From: Branchiostoma floridae
Taxonomy: Eukaryota > Chordata > Leptocardii > Amphioxiformes > Branchiostomatidae
Assembly (NCBI RefSeq): GCF_000003815.2
Contig: NC_049990.1
Coordinates: 9,983,534 to 10,047,533, forward strand
Direction: 5' to 3'
DNA length: 64,000 nt
Positions 33,078-48,000 of the stretch are shown here, piece after piece. Position 1 is the first letter of the stretch. Every line of letters begins with the position of its first letter. The notes beneath the pieces are model-generated. The model did not search any database. It saw only the letters and a list, made by a program, of their open reading frames with translations, and had not been told where the DNA came from. The translations under genes and the position numbers were made by a program.

Positions 33078-36000
33078 CTATTCCCCCTCCATGGAATCTT
33101 CCAGCTCATTTGGTTTCACACCATCCCCTCCAATAGGTTTTTGTCTGAAAGGACACAACAACAGAAGAGTTAATCATACAACAGTACCACATACTGTATA
33201 CTGTGATTCTTGAAATTTTTGGGATGATGTTATGTTTGGGGTTTTTGTGGTGACTGCTCCATCGCAAACTTTAAAAAATACCAGTGCTCTCATTACTATT
33301 CACTAAGTGGCTATTGCACTATCCTGAAATCAAAACAAATTAGGACACTCCATCAAATTACAGCAAACTGAAAAGTATTTGCAGTACTTTGTATTTGAAC
33401 TCACATGACTATGATAAAAGTATTGTTTGACATGCAGGAAGCTGCCATGCTATTTAATGTGTGTATAATAAATTCATTACAGTCATGTAATTTTGACACA
33501 ACACATGACAAACATGTGGTATGATTCTTCCAGGTTCGACCAACCAGAATGGAAGCTATGAATATGATGTCCTTTGGTACTCACTCATCTTATCAAAATG
33601 AACCATTACATGTTAACATATAGTACAGGCAATTTTTCAAGTAAACATCCAACATTTAATCAATCACTTAATCACTCACTCACTCACTCAACCAACCAAC
33701 CAACCAACCAACCAACCAACCAACCAACCAACCAACCAACCAACCAACCAACCAACCAACCAACCAACCAAACAAACAACTTACTCGCTGCCATATTTGG
33801 TGCTCTTGGCTAATGCCTTGTAGTACTCGATGTGTTCTTGTTCCAGCTTGATAATGCAGTCCATAATACTTCTTAGTGTCTCAAAGCATGTTTTGGGGTC
33901 CTCTATGATGTAGGTGGTTGTTCGAGGGGTTGGAGGGGTGCCACTGTACACAGCTTCCTCTCCACACATGTCTAGAAGGGTGACAGAGTCAGTCTGTAAC
34001 TGTAGAGCTGGTGTAGATTTGTATGTATTAGGATTAAAAAGTTGTGTTATACACATGAAGCTTTGTGGAAACTCTGATGTTAGTAGCTTGATGCAAAATC
34101 CTTTTGGGTCATTGGAATTTCTTAGCTCATTTCTATTTTTGAAACAAAATGAAAGGAATTTTTCAATCTAGACAATTGTTCATAATGCCAAAGTTTTTCC
34201 TTAATCATGTTTGCAAAATTAACACTGTTTCTGACAGACTTCTTCATAAATCATTATCAATGTTGCTTTGTTATTTACAGCAATACATCCTTTTAGCACA
34301 CATATAGGTGAACATGAACATGCCTGGCTTGTACCATGCCATATGACTAAATTCCACCAGTTTCAGAAATACAGTACTAGATTTTGTCCACTGATATACA
34401 TGAATTTGCTTTAATTCTCCAACAAGTAAGTATATGCATACAATATTTTTCATTGTATAGCAGCAATGAAGCAATGGCTTTTGCAACATACACTAATGTN
34501 NNNNNNNNNNNNNNNNNNNNNNNNNNNNNNNNNNNNNNNNNNNNNNNNNNNNNNNNNNNNNNNNNNNNNNNNNNNNNNNNNNNNNNNNNNNNNNNNNNNA
34601 GTTTGCTATCATGATGCAAGTCATTTGAAAGTCAGCAACATGAAATGTGGACAACATGTGGAGAATACATGGGTCAGTATCAAAAAGGACAAAAGAAAGG
34701 CAACAAGAAAGTTAAAATCTCCCTGCATAAGCTTTGGACATTCATTCTTGGCAACACACACTTTGAGTATAAGCAGAAAAAGCAAATAGTAACTGAATCT
34801 GGAACTGACAATGGGGAAAGAGCAAAATGAAGTGGATTAACAACTGTTACAGTGCAAGCACACTTATGAAAGATACCACTTACAAATGACACAGAGCATG
34901 TTATGAACTTAATAGTTATACCATAAAGATGATGCAAAAAACAAACAAACAGATGTCACATAAAAACCTGTTTTCATCTTATTCATCAAAGACTGGAGTT
35001 AATGCAGGGCTCTAGCCAGCGTCCGTTTTTCCGTCAATTGACGGAAATTTGCTGCGTGTGACGGAAAATTTTTTAAACCAATCCGTCAACCTTGACGGAC
35101 AAAAATTCTTGGTGGAAGCTACAGGCGGCTTGGGGACGCTGTCCACGGGCGGAAAGCCACACACTGTTTGTTTTGCTATTGTTATGATTGTTGATTTAGT
35201 GTGTCGGCGCCCTTTCGCATACGATAATCTCATTAAAAACCCGTTTTTCAAGGTCTCAGTTCCGTCTTTCTAACTTGACTTTCGCGGTTTTCGCGACAAT
35301 GGGAATTGGCTGACGGAAAAAAATTTTGAGCTGGCTAGAGCCCTGAGTTAATGTTTAATTGCAGAGATCTCCAAGTTTACTTACTATACAAGTTGGGAAG
35401 GATTCAGTACATGGCACACACCAAACAAACATCACACCACTGATTTGACGGTATGGTTAGACAGAACACAAAGGCACTACACAAGTATTAGTAAACCACA
35501 CCAATGCAACAGGCAAGTTATAGGTTGACAAGATGTTCTATACAATATAGTGCAACAGCAAATAAAAAGCACTTAGAACCAAATCACCTGTTTTAAGCTT
35601 GAAATTGACTGATACCTAAAGCCCCCTTTACAAATCAAGAATTTAGCTCGGCCGAGTTGTCAGCGAGCTCTAAATTATGAGGAGGTATGACCCTGATGCC
35701 GACAAAGAAACTCTGCCATTTGTTCGTAGGCATCAGGGTCATGCCTCCTCGTAATCTAGAGCTTGCTGACAACTCGTCCGAGCTAAATTCTTGATTTGTA
35801 AAGGGGGGATTAAAGAAGACATTTAATGCTAGTTGAAGGGCACTAACAATAGACTGTAATGTTGGTGCATTTTACCATGCTATGTATTTCAGTATGTATT
35901 AGTATGGAGTTAAGATGAAACTCAGTTTTAGACAATTTTTATTATGAGTCTTTTTTGATATGCTTTGGCAACTTCTAGGCATTACTATACATTTACAGAG

Positions 36001-39000
36001 ACATACATGAGACTGTTAGTCTAATAAGAGTCAAATCAAACAGAAGTTGACTAAAGAGAGATTTTGTAGTGTACTGCAGCAGTGGTTAGTACACCTAGTA
36101 CAGGGTAGGGGTCACAGCATGCCAAAATCAAACTCAACTGCCTCCTACCATAGAGGTACACTGTACCGCCCAGCCGAGGAGCAAGAGGCCAAGAGGGAGG
36201 AAAGAACATCATAGATTATAAGCTGCAGCCTTTCATTCAAGTGTACAGAATAGATCATGAGTCGACAATGGTCACATCTAATTTTGAACACATGTATGTG
36301 TACTAAAGTCCAGTTACTGTAAGTTTGACTCAAACCAATCTACAACAGTCTGTACTATCATAAAACTTGTCATAGAAAAGAAATACAAACAAGTCATGTA
36401 TCATAATGACTATCTTTAAGTTGTATTGTACTTTCAACTAGTTGAAATAAAGGCTTAGAGTTACGTATATTTTACAAAGTTAACATAACTAGTGTCTTCT
36501 TAATAAAAGGTGACCAGTCATTGGCTATTAACAGCAGCACTGGCTTTGAGCTCATTGCCTAGACTCTACAGAAAAATGAGGGACTGCCAAAGTATGGTGC
36601 CATATAGAAACAAGCCTCACTCCTTTCAAAACACTCTTGGTGCATTACTCTTTTACTGTCACTGGCATCATGGTTTCACACTGAATTCTCTTCATTTCCA
36701 TCACTGTTCAATAATATCAATACAAAACGTAAATCAGTCATCATTTTCCTGTGATCACAAAAGGTCATTTACCATCATTTTCAGGATTGTACATGTTTAA
36801 GGTTTTGCAATGAAAACGTCATAAATAGATATAGGAATCTTAAAAAGTGAAACTGAGTCTGCCTACCTTCCAATTTCTCCAAGCGGTCCCTGTGTGTAAG
36901 AAAGAAGGAGTGTATCCTCTCCATTTCCCTGTCTGAGTCAATGTCCAACTTGATATCTGTAGGTACACCCCTGCAAAATGAAGGATTAAAAGATGATATT
37001 AAGATAGATTAGACAACACCCATTGAAATTCACTGTTATTTTAAACTTAGAAACAGTAATGCTGAACAGAAATAATATTAAAACAGAGTCTCTGCAAAGA
37101 TTGTGCACCTACTGTATAAAGCTTGCTATACACATTCATAGAACGTACACTGGGATCCTGTTCATAACAGGATTCATGAAGCAGTATTTTCTCAATAAAG
37201 TCCTTGCTTTCTGTGTAGCTTTTGTATTAACATGTATCATATGAGGATGAGTGAGTGAGTGAGATTGTATTAACAAATTGTGCGAAAAACTGGCAAAATG
37301 GTCAATGATACCTACCCAGTAACAGGGGTGCAGCCTGTTGCATTTTCGTTTCCTTCTTTGCAGCTGTTTTGAGAAACAACATGTCTTACATGTGAGTATT
37401 AGAATATACAATACCAGTCCTGTAAAAATGGAGATAATTCAATCATCAAGCTTAATTTATAAGTTTTCATGTCTTCAAGACGGGTACTTTTGTAACCTGT
37501 GTTTTACCTAGACTTCAACATAACTGTGATGAGATGGGACGGGGTCACTGATAAAGACTTAGTTTGGCCCGCTAGTGACCTAGATAGACTGGAGATAGAG
37601 ACCAGAGCTTCACTCGAGGGTTGTGAGAGCCAGGGGAAGGTCTAGCCCTGAGTCACTAGTACTGGATTTAGTAGGATTTCATGGATTAAAGAAGTTCAAG
37701 AGTACACTTCAGTCTCGCGCCTCCTGACAATAACATTTAATATACTGTTACAGTAGCAGATAAGCAATATCAAAAATCAACCAGTAATAGCTATAAAGAA
37801 GATGCTAGGAGTACGTTGTATCATTGAAGCAGTAGACAACACCTACCATAACCAGTGACAGTTGACATAGGCAGCAGGATGGTAGGTCTTCAACCTTTTT
37901 TTGTTACACTGGCTCACTTTGTTCAAAATGTCAATCCTGTTGAATGAAATAACAATGTTCGTTTAGTTTTAGGATACTGAGAAGCTTCTCTTCCACTGGT
38001 CATGAACAGAAGAAACCAAATACAAACTTAGGAAAGCTCTTGTTTCATCTACAAAATTTAATGAAGTACATGTACAGTGAATCACAGCCTATGACTGCAT
38101 AAAAACTTAAAGTAGCAAAGAAGATGTCTATGGAATCAAAATGGTCTGTGTACCATTCTTTGGCTTCTACACAGTTGTTTGCCTGGATGTACAAGGCTCG
38201 CTGGGGTTGCACTACCTGGAACATCTGCAAAGTAAAATACATAATTCAAATTATGCCTGCAGTGACTTCAATTCCTTTTCTATGCAGGATAGAATATTAG
38301 ATGACGTAAATCAGACCAAAATTTCTAATCCTACAAACAAACTTTCCAACAAAACAACTATCCCAACTAGAACATTCACTGACTTGGTCTTTCATCTTTA
38401 TTTGTGATATCAACAATCAACAGAGCAGATATCATAAATTGTATCATGATGTGTACATTTATATAATAGTATGTGCATAATATATGTCATATCATACAGT
38501 ATTTAAAGGCTACTCAATCAATTGATCATTATGATTCCTACATTTTTCATCTTGAAGGACTCTTCTTGTAAGCTTTCTACTGCAAGGATGTCTTCCACAG
38601 GAATCTTACAGAGAGGAGGCTCCCCTGGTAAAAAAAATGAAACAAGTCAAACCTTCTTCGGCACAGTTTGGGCTTTTAAAGCAATGGTTAGTGTGTTGGT
38701 TTTCAGTTAGAAGTGGAGGCTGTGAAGGGGAGAGTTTGTATACTGAACATGCAGGTGATAACACATGACCTGTTCAGTGTGCAAGTTACACATGTCAGTC
38801 ATACAACATCCATGGACCAAGTTACGTGTACATTATTAGGTTGTCAGTGAGCTTTTCCTATAAACACCAGTGTACAGGAAACAAGTAATTTGTGAAAAAA
38901 CACCGGGAACTACAGAAGTCTAATCAAATCAAAGCATGTTTCACATTTTGTTTCTGAATATACAGAATGTCAAAGAGCATGCATCTCACCTTCCTTTTGT

Positions 39001-42000
39001 TTTAATCTTAGTTTGTATACTAGACATCTAATCATAGTTTTAAAATTCCCAGTGCCTTCCCAACTTTGGATTTACCAATGTTTAGTAGGGTGAAGAACAA
39101 CATTTAACTTCTGACCCAAAGACTGTTGACAGCATGCACATTCCTGTGGAGTTAATCTGAGGTTAGGTATCATGGTAGAGATTGCAACCTAGCAGTAGAG
39201 ATCATGATTGAAGCCTGTCTTTTCAAGGAATATCCTTAACTTAAGGCTTAACTTTTATAGACTCCAATCGAGATCTATACTGTCAGAATTTAAGATCTGT
39301 GAGATTGCAATCTCTACCCTGACATTAGGTGAGTTCTACCACGTGAGGTGAGAAAATCTCTGACACCATGCAGATTCCTGTGGAGTTTAACATTGGGGTT
39401 AGGATGGGTGAGCTATCATTACATGAGGCTCACTTTAGATACGGTGATGTGGGGTGTGACGGACGTGTTAGCTTGGTTACACCAATTCACTCAGTTGTTC
39501 TTGGATACATTTAAATATACAAATAAGACCTAAGACACTTTAGGTACAGAAAACAGACTTTCCAAACATATTTTTAAAAAACAGGCCTAGGATCACTGAC
39601 AGTTGATAGTTCTACAGCAAAAGTGAAACTTCTTTTTTTTTCTGCTTTCTACTTTGTATATTTTGAGATATAGCCAAAAAGTTATCCAAAAAAGGAGCAT
39701 TTATGTAAAAGTATAGATTTGTTGCCCATAAATTAAGCAAACTGGTCCAATAACAGTTAAGTGAATTGGTGTAGCATTAGGGGCTTGTTGGACATGAAGG
39801 GTGCTACAGTTCGGTCCCATACCCAGCAGGATTCTAGTGCAGCCTGTTCGTCTCAGGCGATAAGCTGTGCCCAGATTTCTCTCCAGCTCTGAAAAGGAAA
39901 TTAACTAGTAGCAAAATCAAAGGATAGGAGGACAGCAAGAAATAAAGTAACTCATAACAGCATATAGCGCAAAAGGTTCAAACAAAAGGTGAAATAAAAA
40001 ACTTTTTAACATACACATTGACAACATAATATAGATACTGTGCTTTTATTGGCAGCAAATAGCAACTAACAGAAAACATAACATACCCATACAACTATGT
40101 GAACAGCTGTTGTTTTAGAAAATTTCAAACAAATTGAATAATACATGTATAAATCACCCAAATCTATCCATTTATTGGAACATTCATCTTGTCAACTTAA
40201 CATTTGGAAGCCATTGTCTGCTAAACAGATAGATGGATAAATTCCCGAAGCATGAAACAAAGCGCACACACACCTTTTGACTTGGCGTAAGTGAGGTCCT
40301 TATTGGTAAGACAGAACCATCTTCTCTTGAAGTTCTTCAGCCCAAACCTCGTCCTACCCTGTGCTCTCTTGATCATCAAGCTGTCAACAATATCACAACT
40401 TAAGTTAAAAGTCTTTGCAAAACTGATACTTGTTGCTATCTCCTACACATATTATGAGAAGCTGTTTAAATTAGCATGTAAAAACTTAACTCAGGCTATT
40501 AACTAACATCCATAAGTTAAAATAATTAGTTGAAATCTTAAGAGTTCTGTCATTAGTTATAGATCATGTACTCCAAACAATTCTTACCTTTCCTTTAAGA
40601 CAACAGGTGTGTCTATACTTCTTGAGTGTGGCCGGCCAGTGGAGGAAATTACATCAAGGAACTGGAAAAGACGATTTGTATTTGTATTGTATTCATTGAC
40701 AATGAAAACTGTGTTAAAAGCAAAGAAGTCAATTTGCAACTTAGCGATAATGCAGATTGTCATGCTTTATTTCGAATTTTATACCTTTGTCAAAAAAGGA
40801 CATAAGTCAAACTCCTACGAGTTTTGAACAAAGGATTGTAGAAATCTAATTTGTTCATGACTTACTGTTTTGACTGCATCTGAGTATTCCTTCTTAGCAA
40901 AGCAATCGTAGATATTGGACATGTAGGCCTCCTTCAGACCGGGGCTTACCTAGGAAACAAATCAATTCAGATTCACGAGAATTCCAAACATTCTATAACA
41001 TTTCGATGTGCTTCATGTGTTCTTCTTTATGTGGTTGCATTACGAAGACATGAACAATAGCAATAATGAGCAAATTCCATCTTGTTGCTGTAATTACAAC
41101 TTATACAAGTGAAAATATTGTTTAACCATAACCAATGCACTGGATGTCAAAGTCAAAAGAAAGAAAAAGCAATGCATACATGAAAAAATACCTACAGGCA
41201 TCTTTTTGTACATTTATTTCACAGAATAATGCCTCTTAGTCTTATTGTCTTAACCATCAGACAAGGTAACAGTCCAGACAAACATGTCACCTGAGAAATA
41301 TCTTGAAGTAAATTAGTTCATATCTACTTCTTTACTTACAGAGGAAGAGTTGGCCAGGTTTCCCAGGCTCTGGATTGTCTTGGAAATCAGTGTCAGTGTT
41401 CTGGCGGTGGTGGGGTCCTAAACAACAACAAACAGTCAAAATTATAAAATGCAAGCTTTATAAATATATAAATAATCATATAACCAAAGAAAATAAAGAA
41501 AATTTACTACTATTTGATTCACAACTTCAAACTTCAAAGAAGTTGATTCAAAATTCAACTTCTTTTTGAAGAATGGCACAGTTTTATTATCAAAACTATA
41601 TTATGAATGGGAAGACTTACTGGGTGTTCTTCCCGTAGCTGGAACAACCTTGGCCCCAGGATGGCAGGAGCGAAAAGTCTCAGAAACACAAACCCGCTGA
41701 CTGCCGTGTATCGTACATCATTCACATCTGTGCAAAAAGGTTGAGTGGAGATTAGGTATGCTTGTATATTGTACAATGTATATGTATTTCATAGCCTCTA
41801 AACCTGCCTGAGACACATAAGTTTTGTACTTGATGCTGGTAGCATAGCACACAAGCTTAAGGTGGCTTACATTTTGCCAGTCAAATAGTATTTATTTCTG
41901 ATCATTTCTGACTTAAAACCTGTACAGCTCTACATAAGGACCACCTGGCTAATGTACCAACTTTTGGGCCATTGGGGCCCCCCTCTGATTTTTTCCATTG

Positions 42001-45000
42001 ACACAAGCATTTAATCTATAGTGCAATGTACCTGTTCACATGGACCAGATTTTATTTGTCCCAAGTGGTCTTTTTGGGCAGGTTTGGAATCTGTAGTGAC
42101 TACATGTCCACAAGGACCAGATTTCATTTACCCAGAGTGGTCTTTGTGGGCAAGTTTGGAATCTATAGTGACTACCTGTCCACATGGACCAGATTTTATT
42201 TGTCCCAAATGTGTTTTTTTTTCAGGTTTGACAAGAGACCTTTTACCTGGGAAGTGGCGAATAGCCGACTCCTTCAAAGTGAAGAAGACTTCAGACATGA
42301 TGGTAGGGCACAGTCGCGCAGATTCTGTGATCGATTTGAACATTCTCTCAACGTATACTCTCAGGTTTTCCTGCAAACAAATGCAAAGAAAAGCTTAACT
42401 AACTTTGAGACCAAAACCTCTCTTTTATAGTTTTTTGTAAAAGCAGAAATCACAAGTTTGTGTTGACACAGCAATTAAACTTCTCTAAAACCACAAAAAT
42501 AAAGACAGTTGTTTTAAAAGATAACATATTGCTGGAAAAGTTACCAAGTTGATCTGAAGATTTTCCCCTTCCTTGACTCTAGTGGCATCTATTTCACATG
42601 GCTTGTGGTCTTCACACACCTGCAGTTAAGAAAACATTAATTAAATATACTTGTTGAATATCACCTTATAAGACTTCACACACTAAAAACCCCCTGTATC
42701 TTGTTCATGTGTAGATGACCAATCTATTTGGAAAGGCTATCACAATGCTTACACATGCATAAAAAAAAGCAAGAAAGCAGCTCAAGAAAGGAAAGCCATA
42801 ATTGTATGTCTCATGACCACAGAATCCAGGTGCTTAAAATGCCATTCTTCTTTCCTTTATTTCTTAAGAATGAACGGCATAGGCAAAGAACTCTAGGCTT
42901 ACATCATCAATGTGTTTTTTGATAGTGAGGTGAAGGTAGTGCATCCCTGTTAGCTTCATGACTTCATCTACACACTTGGTCAGCAGCGAGTTCCCTCGGA
43001 ACAGGGTGTTGGGATCCCTGTCGACAGTAAGAAATCTTTCATTTTGCAACAATTAAAACATAAATGGCTTAGAGTAATGTATTTCAACATAGCTAAAACA
43101 AACTTAGCAGCCCTAGTATGTACAGAATAAAATCTATGACTTTGTATTTTGTATTTATTTACGGTTGACAAGTACACATACATTGAATAGAGAATTGCTC
43201 ATTGATCACTTTTTGTTTGTTGCCAATATGGATCTGCAGCAGTATGCAGTACTACAAAAGTCCAACAGGAGGCTCTACTGCACAAGAACAAAAGTTTTTT
43301 GGGCAAAGCCCAACTCTATAGGCTACAAAAAATCATCAAACTATTCGTAATTTTTTTTTAGCTATACTATGTCTACCAAACTATTACTATTAGGGTATCA
43401 AAACAAAACCAGTTTGACTGGGACGGAATTAAAAACCTACGTCATCTTAGCAACTTCCCGGTCAGCAAGGGCCGAGATGAGAGGCAGTAGGGTGCCATGA
43501 TGCAGGAATAGTCTGACCAACGGTCTGGCAGCATCCTCCAACTTATCCTTCATCACTTCTCCATAGATGTTAACTGCACTGGAGGACAAGGGCTACACCA
43601 AACAATGGTAAACAATGTTATATAACAAACAAGATTTTAAACAGGGTTTGATTGGAATACTTTTTAGCACTCAGTAACTGTAGTAAAACTTAAGGAGGCT
43701 AAGGGTAAGGATGAAGTCATCAGGTGCCAGAAATAATTTTTACGGAAAATATCATATCCTGTTTGATCACACTGAAATATACATAATTCGCAATAGAGAA
43801 GCACCTGACCACCTGTGAGAATATTACACCATATCTACCATAACAGCTGAGCAAGCCATCCAGATTAAATAATGGCATTGACTTGACTTAAACAGCCCTA
43901 CTTCTTACTTATTTGATTAAAAAAAGGTTAGCAAGTTCTTACAAAGCAATAACCATTGGTACTGATATCTGTTTTTAGTCACTGTAACTTAATTGAACAA
44001 GTACAAGACAACATCAACAACCAATGTTACCATAATGATTACAAGACTAAGGTCTCGATGCTTTTTTAAGTCTTCAAAATTTGGCGACCATAGCATTATC
44101 CCTCTTACCAAGAGTACTATCCTAATTAGTTTACTGGGGCTACCATACACTCCTCTAACCAACAGGTAGGGGACAGTATGGGAGCCGAGGTTACATCAAC
44201 TAGGATGGTACCCAGACTATGATCCCTCAACCATTTACCCACAAACATGAGACAACTGTACAAGCCACCTTTACGAGCACATTGACCACACACCGGCACC
44301 AGAAACACCCAGATAACTTCTAACTTACCGTGGCTGTCTCACTCCTGTACCAACTTGGAAGAGACGGGACAACAACAATATCACAACAGGCAACAATGTC
44401 AAGTTAGGCAAAACTGTTGAGCAATGGATGTACTGTATGGGAGTTTAAAGCATTTTCATTTGATGATTCAAGTTAATTGATATGATTAGTGATACATGCA
44501 AACAGACATGGTTAGTGCTATGGTCATGACAGGATGTGCAACGGTCAGTGTTTACAAGACTTACAACACGGCTATACGTTCACATGTCTAACATATATTT
44601 CTAGCCATATTTCAGGAATTTATTTACAAGTATGTGTGATGCAAGCAGTTAGAAACATTCTTCAAAAAGTAAGTTCTGTTAAGCACATGGATTTTAATTC
44701 ACATGCAAATGACGACTGTATGCAAGAAATACACTTATATCGAGAGTTAAAAGTACCCCATGCTGCACTTGCACAGTTAATACTATAACGGTTCGGTAGA
44801 GAACTCTGCAGTCTACTTACATCTACATCTGGAGATTTTAGCAGCAGGTTGCAGAGAGAGTCGTAGTAGTGGGAAGGGAAGATGTGGTCCTCTGTGTAGT
44901 TGATGTTGAGCCGAAGAGAACCCTGGCACGGCTTGCTTGGTCGGGTGCTGTCTCGGGGCTGGAGCAGGTACCTAACAAACAAACAAATAAACAAACAAAC

Positions 45001-48000
45001 AATAAGCACCTTAATAGAAATGATTGAAAATACAGGGATCATAACTTAGAGCAATGTATCCAAATTTCATTGCAAAAACTCATGTTTCTCTTTCTTTTAG
45101 AAAAGAAAGAAAAATCTTTACAAAATCTAATCAAGTGCAAATTACAAATAATCTGGAACATTTTTTCTAATGTTATTCCATGTATTTTTTCATCTCTGAT
45201 TTGTTTCGAATAAATTTTCTTCAAATATCATCATTACAGCTCTAATAATTTGAGAAGGAAAAATTAAATGCTTTCATGCTGTTGTACTTTTACTCTTCTT
45301 CTTGAAGTTCTGAAAACCTGCACTCACCATGCCTTGTGCAGCTTCTGTGGCCTGGTCATGTCCAAAGTACTTAAAGGAATCTTAACTTCGCCAAGGAATA
45401 CATCTGCAAACTTGTAGTAGTTGCTGGAGTGCCAAAGGCTAACCCTGTACATGGTACAAGAAACACAAGAAGTATTAGATACATACACAGACAAGTAATC
45501 CTACAAGCTAAGTTTGCTACTGGCAAGAGTTCAGTAAGGCACACAAGAACATTGAAATGCATTGTAGACGTGTATGATAAGAATACTATTATTGCAGTAC
45601 ATGGTCTGGCAGCTAGGTGGCATTGTTTACATTGCAAACTTTCTTGTTGAGAGAACAAACCTGAGTTCTGTCTTGTCTATGTCTTCATCCACTATGCTGA
45701 ATCTGTTGTCCGGACTTGGACTTGGTCGGTTAAGCTATAAGGGTGTGTAAAAAACATCAATAGTCAAATCATGTACAAATATCATTTGTGCAACTAAATA
45801 TGTCTGAAGAAAAGAAGAAAACTCAAGATTTTGAACAGAATTCAACAGCAACCAACCTCAAAATAAAAAGTTTCATCAAAGTGAGGGTCTGTTGTCTTCT
45901 TTCGTACTTTGGTCTTCTTGTTTTCTGTTCTGTAAAGGATAAAAAATCAACTGCAATCAATCCAATTCTACATGAAACCTTCGAACCAAAATGTCATCAA
46001 ACCAAGTAACATTAACATTGTAGACTCACTAAAGCCTATAGCGCAATAAATCATTTAAGTGAGATAGATATGCAAAACTCATTATACACATTTGACCACA
46101 AGATTGAACTTTTAAGAAAATCATATGAGAATCTTCTCACCTATTTGGTGTACAGAATGTAACATTTGCATAGGGATCGCAACAGCCATTGATGATGGCC
46201 AGGCCACTACATTCTAAAACTCTGCAACAAGAATAAATGTAGTTTGATTAGTATTCACACCTATTCAAATATTTGTCAAATTCATACAACAAACTTCACA
46301 AGACAGACGACTAGACTAGACTGTCACAGTATAATTCTATTCATCTTATTAAGTTCAATTAAGATACAGCAACAGTCTTTGTTGATTTGGCAACACTTTC
46401 TGAAACATTTCACTACTAAGCAACCTCAACCCAACAACAATATACAGCGGTTGAGAGGAAACATTTTTACTTGTATCTCAGCTTGTTGGCAATTGACTAC
46501 TTTCCCTTTGTACCAAAATTGTTTTACGCTCTTGTCAATGTATGTGAAAAGACCACGCTCTAAATTTGTCATTTTTATCAGTATCAAAGATGCTAAGTTT
46601 AAAATTCACCTTGCTGAGACTTTGAAGACAGTTTTCCCCGCATCTTCCATAGTCTCTGTCAACTTGACTTCCACATGAACTTGTCCCTGTAGATAGAAAT
46701 GTGCAGGAAAGAGCTGAAACTCTCTTTTGTGGACCTCTACTTATTGAATTCAACTTAAAAGTTAAAGATACATGTAGTGTAATAGCATCCATTCTAAAAT
46801 ACACACTGTAAACAAACAATGCAAAAATATCTAACAGAGTGGAAAGCAGAATTAAACAAGTATACTTCAGGGCTTCTTATCAATATAAGAGGGGAGCAAG
46901 GCTGCAACTGACCCTGCCTCCCTTAGTACCCTGGGGAGCAGATCCTCTGAAAAGCTATAATTCAGATAGACCATGGATGCCACTAGGTCCAATGTGGCCA
47001 AAGTCTTTGACTGGACTTGTCTAACAGTAATTTTGCCCCTCATGATCTGGAAGTCTTAGAATGACCCATGTCAACTTCAAATTCTCAAAATCTTCAATCT
47101 CTGGAAAGGGAGCTCGAGGTTCATCCCCTGATTGACAGCTACACTCACTCACTATTCTCCTATTTTCATAGGAAGAAAATGTGAGTAGCAAAGGCAACAA
47201 TCTGACCTGTACTTCCGAGTCCTGGTCCACATGTGTGAGAGAGAACCAGTGGTCCTTGCCATGGTATCTGTTCAGTTCCTCCTTCCTGATGCAAGCCTTG
47301 CCCAAGCAACTGTCTCTTTTCAAGAGGTCTTTTTCATACAGGTAGAATGACAACACACGGAACGGTCTGGGGACCTCAAACTGGAACTCCTCTCCAAAGA
47401 AGGCACTGAAGATACAATGTAGAATACATCCATTGTTAATTGTGAACATATTTGTACAATTTGTGTTGATAATAAACTTCTGTTGAAATGGATAAGGATA
47501 TGATCAAGGTGGACTCTCATAATCATATGTGGTATTATTCATATTCAAAATTAGACAAAAAAAGAATAAATTGTTACACTTTCATCAAGCATGAAATACT
47601 ATTTCAAATCACCAGTGCACTACAGTAGCTTGTGCAATGTTATGGAACATTAAAATCAATTAGGCAAGGTTGATTTAATTATTGCAATATATTCTGCATT
47701 AAATATCTTCAGCTCTTTTCTACTTGGTAGATGGTATATATACATATATATATATATATATATCAGGGCTCTAGCCAGCGTCCGTTTTTCCGTCAATTGA
47801 CGGAAATGTGCTGCGTCTGACGGAAAAATTTTAAAACCAATCCGTCAACCTTGACGGACAAAAATCCTTGGTGGAAGCTACAGGCGGCTTGGGGACGCTG
47901 TCCACGGCCGTAAAAGCCACACACTGTTTGTTTTGCTATTGTTATGATTGTTGACAATGTGTGTCGGTGCCCTTTCGCATACGATAATCTCATTAAAACC

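Noticed and set aside
33574-33813. NQPTNQPT repeat protein
   Set aside because: Translation of the CCAA microsatellite.
35012-35251. 79-codon minus-strand frame as a gene
   Set aside because: It lies within a 341-bp MITE and is broken in the other two copies.
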